From Neocallimastix lanati (nom. inval.) (Eukaryota; Neocallimastigomycota; Neocallimastigomycetes; Neocallimastigales; Neocallimastigaceae), in NCBI GenBank assembly GCA_016946835.1, contig JACVTC010000100.1:185001-197500 (forward strand): DNA of 12,500 nucleotides. The letters run 5' to 3'. The position numbers and the translations under genes are program-made. The notes under the pieces were generated by a model. The model saw only the letters and a program-made list of their open reading frames with translations. It was not told the origin of the DNA and did no database searches. Below are positions 1-7,336 of this stretch, piece by piece. Each line of letters starts with the position of its first letter. The stretch's first letter is position 1.

Positions 1-1687
1 ATTTTATTTTATTTTATTTTATTTTATTCAATCTGTACTTCATATTTAATATTCTACTATTTATTTTATTTTATTTTATTTTATTTTATTTTATTTTATT
101 TTATTTTATTTTATTTTATTTTATTTTATTTTATTTTATTTTATTTTATTTTATTTTATTTTATTTTATTTTATTTTATTCAATCTGTACTTCATATTTA
201 ATATTCTACTATTTATTTTATTTTATTTTATTTTATTTTATTTTATTTTATTTTATTTTATTTTATTTTATTTTATTCAATCTGTACTTCATATTTAATA
301 TTCTACTATTTATTTTATTTTATTTTATTTTATTCAATCTGTACTTCATATTTAATATTCTACTATTTATTTTATTTTATTTTATTTTATTTTATTCAAT
401 CTGTACTTCATATTTAATATTCTACTATTTATTTTATTTTATTTTATTTTATTTTATTTTATTTTATTTTATTTTATTTTATTTTATTTTATTTTATTTT
501 ATTTTATTTTATTTTATTTTATTTTATTTTATTTTATTTTATTTTATTTTATTCAATCTGTACTTCATATTTAATATTCTACTATTTATTTTATTTTATT
601 TTATTTTATTTTATTTTATTTTATTTTATTTTATTTTATTTTATTTTATTTTATTTTATTTTATTTTATTTTATTTTATTTTATTTTATTTTATTTTATT
701 TTATTTTATTTTATTTTATTTTATTTTATTTTATTTTATTTTATTTTATTTTATTTTATTTTATTCAATCTGTACTTCATATTTAATATTCTACTATTTA
801 TTTTATTTTATTTTATTTTATTTTATTTTATTTTATTTTATTTTATTTTATTTTATTTTATTTTATTTTATTCAATCTGTACTTCATATTTAATATTCTA
901 CTATTTATTTTATTTTATTTTATTTTATTTTATTTTATTTTATTTTATTTTATTTTATTTTATTTTATTTTATTTTATTTTATTTTATTTTATTTTATTT
1001 TATTTTATTTTATTTTATTTTATTTTATTTTATTTTATTTTATTTTATTTTATTTTATTTTATTTTATTTTATTTTATTTTATTTTATTTTATTTTATTT
1101 TATTTTATTTTATTTTATTTTATTTTATTTTATTTTATTTTATTTTATTTTATTTTATTCAATCTGTACTTCATATTTAATATTCTACTATTTATTTTAT
1201 TTTATTTTATTTTATTTTATTTTATTTTATTTTATTTTATTTTATTTTATTTTATTTTATTTTATTTTATTCAATCTGTACTTCATATTTAATATTCTAC
1301 TATTTATTTTATTTTATTTTATTTTATTTTATTTTATTTTATTTTATTTTATTTTATTTTATTTTATTTTATTTTATTTTATTTTATTTTATTTTATTTT
1401 ATTTTATTTTATTTTATTTTATTTTATTTTATTCAATCTGTACTTCATATTTAATATTCTACTATTTATTTTATTTTATTTTATTTTATTTTATTTTATT
1501 TTATTTTATTTTATTTTATTTTATTTTATTTTATTTTATTTTATTTTATTTTATTTTATTTTATTTTATTTTATTTTATTTTATTTTATTTTATTTTATT
1601 TTATTTTATTCAATCTGTACTTCATATTTAATATTCTACTATTTATTTTATTTTATTTTATTTTATTTTATTTTATTTTATTTTTTT
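1..1687. repeat. Compound (ATTTT)n satellite with 12 identical 30-nt cores
   Basis: A pure ATTTT pentanucleotide array is interrupted twelve times by one 30-nt core that begins CAATCTGTACTTC and ends ATATTCTACT. Cores start at 29, 181, 278, 335, 397, 554, 766, 873, 1160, 1272, 1434 and 1611. All twelve are identical by eye. Each is followed by ATTT, then n pentamers, then ATT before the next core, so every core-to-core distance equals 37+5n. From left to right n is 23, 12, 4, 5, 24, 35, 14, 50, 15, 25 and 28. No point mutation was seen in the pentamer runs. The array begins before base 1 and fades into a T run near 1687. It has no coding capacity and is not a CRISPR array, because the separators are themselves simple repeat. 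Confidence 0.97.
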
Positions 1688-2228
1688 GTTTGATAATTTT
1701 AAATATAATATTTTATTATATTTTATTATATTTAAACCCCAAATATTGCATTTAAAGAAAATAATTATTTATTTCGGTCTTTTTTTTTTTTTATTTTATT
1801 TTAATTTTTTCGCCAAAAACTTTATTTAAAGTAATAACAATTATAATATCCTTTTTTTGCTTGTTATTCAAAATTTATTATTTCATTTTTCAATATTATT
1901 AATTAAATATCTGTTAATTGATGTTAATTTAATCATTTTACTATATTTAATGATAAATTTAATATTTTTACTTAATAATAAATGTTTAATAAACTTTTTT
2001 TTATTGTTTTATTTATCAATTATAATTATAATTATATGTAAATAGTTATTTAATAATTAATTATGCAGTATAATTTAAAATTAATATATTTAATAATTAT
2101 AAGTAATAAATATAATATAAAAAAAAAATATAAACGAATAGTATTAAACTTTTTTATTTTTAATTAAAAATAGTTTAAAAAATAAAATAAAATAAAATAA
2201 AATATATTTTTTATTTTAAAATGATTAT

Positions 2229-2235
<7 letters not shown>

Positions 2236-2263
<28 letters not shown>
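2236..2263. repeat. Poly-A run (28 A)
   Basis: An uninterrupted run of 28 A. A second run of 23 A lies at 2311-2333, with the sequence between them also A/T only apart from single G residues. Runs like these recur throughout the spacers and may mark retroposition scars or nucleosome-excluding tracts. No element boundaries are visible. Confidence 0.9.
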
Positions 2264-2265
<2 letters not shown>

Positions 2266-2872
2266 AAAATAAAGTTTTTAAATTTTATTAATTAATAAAA
2301 AGTAATAAATAAAAAAAAAAAAAAAAAAAAAAAGTTTAATTCACACAATAAATTTATATAGAATAATTTTTTTTATTCGTTTAATATTCCTTTTCACTTT
2401 TTATTTTTATTTAAAGTAAAAGAAGTTTAGTTATTCAAAAAAAAAATCATTAATATATATTGTAAATCATTAAAAAAAATTATAAAACAAATAATATTAA
2501 TAAAAGTATAAAAATTAATAATAAAACAATAATGACAATAAAATATTAAATAAAACAAAAACTTATTAAATTATTTTAATACCATTTAAATATAAATTTT
2601 AATAATATAAAAGTATCTTTAATATCAGTGTCTTCACTGTTATTATTTGAAGGAAAAGAAATAAATAAATAAAAGTTTGTAATTAATAATAATAAAAAAT
2701 TTAAAGTATTTAATACCAAATATTATTTTATACTCACCAATTTGTTTTTATTACTTTTTTTTTAAAAAAAAAAATAAAAAATAAAATAAGTCAAAATATT
2801 ATTATCAACCATTGTATAATTATTTTTTCTTGCTTTCTAGTCGATGATATCAATATATCTACTACACTAATT

Positions 2873-2906
2873 AGAAACAAACAAACAAAAAAAAAAAAAA
2901 AAAAAA
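2873..2906 (+). other. Orphan (CAAA)n/poly-A leader-like tract
   Basis: A tract of AGAAACAAACAAAC followed by 20 A resembles the CAAA-rich, T-poor leader directly in front of the rhomboid-like gene, but no ATG or reading frame follows it. It could be a leftover 5' leader of a lost gene or a simple repeat. It is preceded by a pyrimidine-rich stretch ending in CTTTCTAG (2832-2840) that looks like a 3' splice site, but no exon could be supported. Confidence 0.25.
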
Positions 2907-3558
2907 CATATAATTAAAGAAGTATATACAATAATAATAAATATTAAAAATTATACAAGCCATGTAAATATCAGAATTTAATACGAAACATTGGTTATAC
3001 TCTAATATCTTATGTTTTAAAAAAAAATTATATATTACAAATTAATTTTTTTTAATAATATATATATAATAACAAAATTACACATTAATAATAAATTATT
3101 CTTGTCCTTTTTTTTTTTTAATAATTAAATTAATATCTATACCTCATACATTTTAAAATAATACTTTTATTACTATTGTTTAATATTATTATTTATCAAA
3201 TTAAAAAATATATATATATATATAATAATTAACAATAAAAACAAAATAAAATATATAATTAAATGGAAAAATTATAAAAAAAAAATTTTTTTTTTAAAAA
3301 AATTTTGTATATTCGTTTTATGAATCTATTAATTTTTAGCATATACAATATATATCTATTAATGAAAGCAAAATAATTATTTATAATTAAAAATTCTTTT
3401 TTAAAATTTAATATTATTTTCAAGTGTAAAAAAATAGAATTTATTAATTCAATATAACCTATCTTAGTTTTACTTTTAGTTTTTTCTTTAAAAATTATTA
3501 AATATCAAATTTAATATATAATAAATATAATAAATAACCATTTAGGAGTTTCAATAAA

Positions 3559-3576
3559 TATATATATATATAAATA
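3559..3576 (+). promoter_or_regulatory. TATA-like tract upstream of rhomboid-like gene
   Basis: The tract TATATATATATATAAATA lies about 117 bases before the ATG of the rhomboid-like gene. Position and sequence suit a TATA element, but such tracts are common in this AT-rich DNA, so the call is weak. Confidence 0.25.
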
Positions 3577-3620
3577 AGAGAAGTAATATTTTTTGTTCTT
3601 TTATATATTAAAAAATAAAT

Positions 3621-3692
3621 TAAAACCAAATCAAACAAAACAAAAACAGAACAAAACAAACAAACAAACAAAAAAAAAAAAAAAAAAAAAAA
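3621..3692 (+). promoter_or_regulatory. CAAA-rich, poly-A 5' leader of rhomboid-like gene
   Basis: The 70 bases before the start codon are almost free of T and consist of AAAC/CAAA units ending in 23 consecutive A (3670-3692) that touch the ATG. The start context is therefore a run of A followed by ATGG. This looks like an unstructured, efficiently scanned leader, and it supports 3693 as the true start. Confidence 0.6.
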
Positions 3693-4676
3693 ATGGATAA
3701 GAAAACAATAGGTACAAAACTTGCTATAGCTAGTACTACAGTTGCTTGCTTACCTTCCCTCATTTCACTCTATTACGATCGGATGGGATTAGGAAAACCA
3801 CCAATTGATCTCTTAAAGTATTTCACTACTCTTCATGTCATCTATCGTTCTCCTCGTTTTAAATTTTGTTCCAATCTCAATTCGATCCTTATTCATTTAT
3901 TTCACCATATGGATATTCATCATTTAAAAGCAAATCTTCTCTGTCTTGCTTCTAGTGGTCTCTCTGCTAACCTTGGTTTCTTTGGAACCATACATATGCT
4001 TCTTGCTGGTGGTATTATCGGTCTTACCATTGATATCATTGATCGTTGTAAGGCTAGAAGTAATACCTTAGCCATCCTTGGAAGAACTAGTTTAGATGTC
4101 ATCAATAATCCAATGCCTACTAATAAAAATACTGAAAACATGTGGAATTGGTTCTACACAAAAATAGCTAATCCTGAATTAGTTAATTATGTAGCACGTA
4201 CCTTGAAACCAAAGACTAATGTTTCTTCCACTGTTTTTTCTATTTGTGGGTTAGATGCTGCTGTTTGTGCTATCATTGGAGTTGACGCATATAAACTCTA
4301 TAAAGAAAGTGGCACGGAAATTTCTGATGCTTGGAATGATGCTTTAGGTTTAAAGCGTTCCAATGGTCACTTTCATATTGTAGGGAGAATGGGAATAATG
4401 GTCACAGAAATAGCTACCTTAGTACTAGAACCCCATGTTAAAAAATCTCGTCGACTCTATGGAGAAGAACGTCATGTTGGAGTAACTGGCCGTGTCGCCT
4501 CATTCCTCTTCGGTTTCACGACATATGCTGTCTATGACTTGGCACGTACTCAATGGCGAAAACATCGTCATCATAAACGTAATCATAAGAAAATTAAGAA
4601 GAGAATAGCAAAGGATGTTGATGGCCGTGAGAAACCCTTCAAATCTTATACCATAAATGATGATTACTTCTTTTAA
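3693..4676 (+). CDS. Rhomboid-family membrane protein, probable pseudoprotease
   Basis: A 327-residue polytopic membrane protein, single exon. Hydrophobic segments lie near residues 9-26, 78-95, 96-117, 178-198, 228-245 and 266-284. Residues H72, H77 and N81 form the HxxxxHxxxN motif of rhomboid transmembrane helix 2. The helix-4 motif (GxSG with a second Gly ten residues after the first) appears as GLDAAVCAIIG at 186-196, so D188 stands where the catalytic Ser should be and A189 replaces the following Gly. The helix-6 His is best matched by H228 in HIVGRMG. Active rhomboids cut membrane proteins with a Ser-His dyad; with Ser lost, a non-catalytic role as in iRhom or derlin proteins is more likely. 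The tail (about 286-309) is very rich in Arg, Lys and His. The start is the first ATG, directly after a poly-A leader. Many codons end in C (CTC, ATC, GTC), unlike the ankyrin gene. A decayed partial copy lies at 12100-12402. The family call rests on motifs, not on an alignment. Confidence 0.65.
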   Translation: MDKKTIGTKLAIASTTVACLPSLISLYYDRMGLGKPPIDLLKYFTTLHVIYRSPRFKFCSNLNSILIHLFHHMDIHHLKANLLCLASSGLSANLGFFGTIHMLLAGGIIGLTIDIIDRCKARSNTLAILGRTSLDVINNPMPTNKNTENMWNWFYTKIANPELVNYVARTLKPKTNVSSTVFSICGLDAAVCAIIGVDAYKLYKESGTEISDAWNDALGLKRSNGHFHIVGRMGIMVTEIATLVLEPHVKKSRRLYGEERHVGVTGRVASFLFGFTTYAVYDLARTQWRKHRHHKRNHKKIKKRIAKDVDGREKPFKSYTINDDYFF

Positions 4677-4712
4677 TATCAAAATTAGAAAATAGATAAA
4701 GTAAAATGAAAG

Positions 4713-4745
<33 letters not shown>
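4713..4745. repeat. Poly-A run (33 A) in 3' flank of rhomboid-like gene
   Basis: A run of 33 A starts 36 bases after the stop codon, followed by GGTAAATAATAAATAATAA and an (AAT)n tract. The same order (GTAAAATGAAAG, poly-A, GG.AAATAATAA, AAT repeat) follows the pseudogene copy at 12403-12500, so this flank was part of the duplicated unit. Confidence 0.85.
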
Positions 4746-4747
<2 letters not shown>

Positions 4748-4774
4748 TAAATAATAAATAATAATAATAATAAC

Positions 4775-4780
4775 AATAAA
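4775..4780 (+). terminator. Possible polyadenylation signal AATAAA
   Basis: AATAAA lies about 100 bases after the stop of the rhomboid-like gene, a plausible distance for 3' end formation. The hexamer is frequent by chance in this composition. Confidence 0.25.
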
Positions 4781-5766
4781 GAATTATTTTAAATATTGAA
4801 TTTATTAACCTATTATCAACAGTTATACTTCTTTCATGCTTTTTTATTTTATATTTATAATAATAATAATAATAATAATAAAAAACGATGTATTTAATAA
4901 CATATTATTATTGTTATTAAAAAGTTATTATTTATAATTATTAATAACTCCTAATTCATAATTTCAATAATTATCTATTATAATAGATAAAAAAATTTAT
5001 ATAAATATTAATTACAATTTTTTATTATAGATTTAGTACTTCATATAAATATAACTTAATTTAATTTATGGCATTCTCCTTTTTAAATTAAAACTATATT
5101 TTATAAAATTATTTAAAAAAAAAAAAAAAATGGATATATCTAATTTTTACTTATTTAATAAAAAAAAAATAAAATTAAAATTAAAAAATATATATATATA
5201 TTTATATATATAGTTAAGTATATATTTTTATTTTACATTAAAATTTATGTTGTTATTTATTATTATATTTATTTATTTATATTAATATATTAATAGTTAT
5301 TAAGTTATTTTTTATTATATATTATCATTTATACTTCATAATATATTTAAAATTATTTTAAATTTATATTAAAAAATAATCTTTATTTTTATTATTATTA
5401 TTTTTTTTTTTTTGAAATTATTATTATTGTAATATATTTTAATTCTAACGAGAATAAAAAATTATATGTTATGCCTTTTTGATGAAATAGTGATAAAATA
5501 AAGTAGTACTATTATTATCAAAATTAATACTTAGTAGTAATCTAAAAAAGAGTAAATTATTTCTTATTGTTAATTCTCTATATATTAATCATAATCATAG
5601 TTTTAAATATTATAATTATTTTTTATTATGGAAAAGTATTGATTTGTTACTGAATTCAAATAGAAAATATATATTTTAAAATAAATCACATTTATATTTC
5701 AAGCATTATTATTTATCCAAAAAGTAGTTCCTTTTTTGGATATTTACATGAATGTTAATAAAAAAT
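4781..5766. other. AT-rich spacer, no supportable gene
   Basis: About 1 kb of A/T-dominated sequence with AAT, AT and homopolymer tracts. At 5115-5130 a run of 16 A leads into ATGGATATATC, the same poly-A/ATGGAT junction as in the rhomboid-like gene, but the frame closes after 28 low-complexity codons. A 10-bp stem hairpin (TATCCAAAAA, 5714-5723, against 5733-5742) is present; its role is unknown. Confidence 0.65.
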
Positions 5767-5782
5767 CTTTAAATTCTTAATA
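5767..5782. repeat. 16-bp direct repeat, left copy (possible target-site duplication)
   Basis: CTTTAAATTCTTAATA is repeated exactly at 6256-6271, and the pair brackets a stretch of clearly higher GC. Flanking bases differ (T before this copy, G before the other). This is the pattern left by insertion of a mobile or retroposed element, though no poly-A tail or terminal inverted repeat is evident. Confidence 0.5.
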
Positions 5783-6255
5783 AAATAAATATATAAAGAT
5801 AACACACATAATGGGTACTTATTTTCCATTAGTGTCCCGACAGTTATTACTGTAGGAGTGATGACATATGTCATTCCGGTACAGTGTGGCCGCTCACAAT
5901 AAGTCGTTACACGTCTGCCCGAAGCTAAATTTCCCATTTATTCTTACATATATCTCCATTGACCATGAGCATCGGAACAGGAACCATTCATACAGTAGGT
6001 GTAATCATTAGGGTGTTGGAATTTATCTCGCTTAATTTCTATAATATTAAACGGAGACATCATCAAGGCCTTGGATTAAGTCGTAGCCTAATATCGGGGT
6101 TGGATGAATAAGCAGCCAAGGGAAAGCCTTTTGGATATCATTGTGGTTGCATGATTCCCCAGGATAGAAAACCTCAGTGCTTATTTGGTGCCATGTCGGG
6201 AATTTGACCCCTACTAAAGTAACCTGTATTGTCCTGACTGACTGGATCAACATGG
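5783..6255 (-). pseudogene. Broken minus-strand coding remnant, identity unknown, inside insert
   Basis: The minus strand carries what looks like one disrupted protein sequence. Segment one is open from 6253 to 6047 (68 residues, including a GESCNHND stretch). Near 6050-6074 the sense continues in another frame (SPFNIIEIKRDKF, then YTYCMNGSC and GQWRYM). Two in-frame stops lie at 5944-5946 and 5938-5940, after which the same frame continues with SGRRVTTYCERPHC and VITPTVITVGTLM. Several Cys pairs suggest a disulfide-rich extracellular protein or a metal-binding one. GC is near 45%, far above the surrounding spacer. It is flanked by a 16-bp direct repeat and is therefore probably an insert. 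I do not recognise the family. One frameshift and two stops make it nonfunctional, unless the breaks hide small introns. Confidence 0.45.
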
Positions 6256-6271
6256 CTTTAAATTCTTAATA
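6256..6271. repeat. 16-bp direct repeat, right copy
   Basis: Exact match to 5767-5782, lying immediately after the higher-GC insert. See the left copy for interpretation. Confidence 0.5.
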
Positions 6272-6698
6272 TAAATCCTAAATTTTAAAAGTAAAAAAAT
6301 AAATAAATTTTTATTCTATTCCTTGTTATTGTTATTAATTAATATTATTATTTTGTTTATTTATATTTTTTATTTTTATTTATTACTAAACTTTTTTATG
6401 GCTTGAAATAAAGCAAAGAAATAATTCTTTTATTTTAAAACAAAATTTTATCATCTCTCATATTAAATAAATAATAAATAATAATAATAAGTAATAATAA
6501 AAATTCTAATAAAATTCTAGTAAATAAATTAATAATAATACAAATAAGTTTGAATAATAAAATTTAGTAATATATATATCCTATAAATTAACTATTCATA
6601 GTAAAATAACTCGACCCTACCAAACTTTATGTTGTTTTTAAATTTATTACAAAAAATTTTAATTTTATAATATGACTATATATATAAATTTCTCATTG
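6272..6698. other. AT-rich spacer, nothing recognised
   Basis: A/T-dominated sequence with AAT tracts (6470-6500). No reading frame, RNA gene or repeat beyond simple sequence could be supported. Confidence 0.6.
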
Positions 6699-7020
6699 GT
6701 GTATTTCGTAATGTGGTATATTACCATAAGTAGTGGTTTAACTTTATAAGTAAATATATAACTAGTTAATAATTAAATAAATTAATAATGTTGAATAAGG
6801 TAATTGTATATATTAATTTATAAAAAAAAAGAAGATTTTTTTGGCAGATAAATTATATGAGTAATTATTGAAAAATTCTAATTTATTATTTGTTATATGT
6901 TCTTTATTATTATAACAATTCCAATATTTATATTATAGCCAATTTGTATGTTTATTTATATTGTATTAAAAAATTATGTCTTTAAATTACATCTTAGAAA
7001 CGCCACATTGCGAAATGCAC
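6699..7020. mobile_element. Possible MITE-like segment bounded by 18-bp inverted repeat
   Basis: GTGTATTTCGTAATGTGG at 6699-6716 is matched on the other strand by the complement of CCACATTGCGAAATGCAC at 7003-7020, with 16 of 18 positions identical. Both arms contain C and G and stand out from the surrounding A/T. The 322-bp interval has no coding capacity. It could be a small nonautonomous DNA transposon or a regulatory inverted repeat upstream of the ankyrin gene. No convincing target-site duplication was found, which weakens the mobile-element reading. Confidence 0.3.
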
Positions 7021-7252
7021 TCTTTAATTTTAATTTATAATATTTAGTATTTAGTAATTACAAAATCAAAATCAATAATAATAAATAATTGGTTATTACT
7101 TTGGACATAAATTTAGTTTATAAATTTTATTGGTTGGTTGAAATTATAAAAAATTATTATAATTTTACTACATAGTTTGAATGTTATAATTTAAAAATAT
7201 AAATAATAATAAATATAACAATAATAATTATAACAAACAAATAAAAAAATAA

Positions 7253-7305
7253 ATTAATATAAAGAAATAAATAAATAATAAATAATAAATAAATAAATAA
7301 ATAAA
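7253..7305. repeat. (AAAT)n/(AAT)n tract in ankyrin gene leader
   Basis: Interrupted AAAT and AAT units end about 30 bases before the start of the ankyrin-YoeB gene. The stretch from about 7201 is A-rich and probably contributes to the 5' leader. It is less regular than the CAAA/poly-A leader of the rhomboid-like gene. The rest of 7021-7252 is AT-rich spacer with nothing recognised. Confidence 0.6.
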
Positions 7306-7336
7306 TTCTATAAGTTCTAGTAATTCTTTTAATACA

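Larger units (their letters stand above)
1688..3620. other. AT-rich spacer, no supportable gene
   Basis: About 1.9 kb of very AT-rich DNA with many homopolymer and dinucleotide runs. It holds a short (AAAAT)n tract near 2178-2203 (the complement of the pentamer in the left array), poly-A runs at 2236-2263 and 2311-2333, a (CAAA)n plus poly-A stretch at 2873-2906, and AT dinucleotide tracts near 3209-3222. The longest reading frame (1857-2045) is Leu/Ile/Phe low complexity and is not supported as a gene. No tRNA or rRNA was seen. Confidence 0.7.

Noticed and set aside
1-1680. CRISPR-like array of identical repeats with variable spacers
   Set aside because: The separators are all pure (ATTTT)n and differ only in number, so they are not unique spacers; no cas genes are present and the genome looks eukaryotic.
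1857-2045. 62-residue reading frame on the plus strand
   Set aside because: Low-complexity Leu/Ile/Phe/Asn content expected from A/T-rich DNA, with no motif or sensible start context.
2821-2885. Possible intron end and exon (CTTTCTAG followed by a short open frame)
   Set aside because: Only about 17 open codons with no recognisable protein, no matching 5' splice site or upstream exon.
3920-4682. Minus-strand reading frames over the rhomboid-like gene
   Set aside because: Shadow frames of a gene well supported by motifs and by a conserved pseudogene copy.
4971-4990. Perfect 20-bp palindrome TTATCTATTATAATAGATAA
   Set aside because: In 12.5 kb of such AT-rich DNA, a few palindromes of this length are expected by chance.
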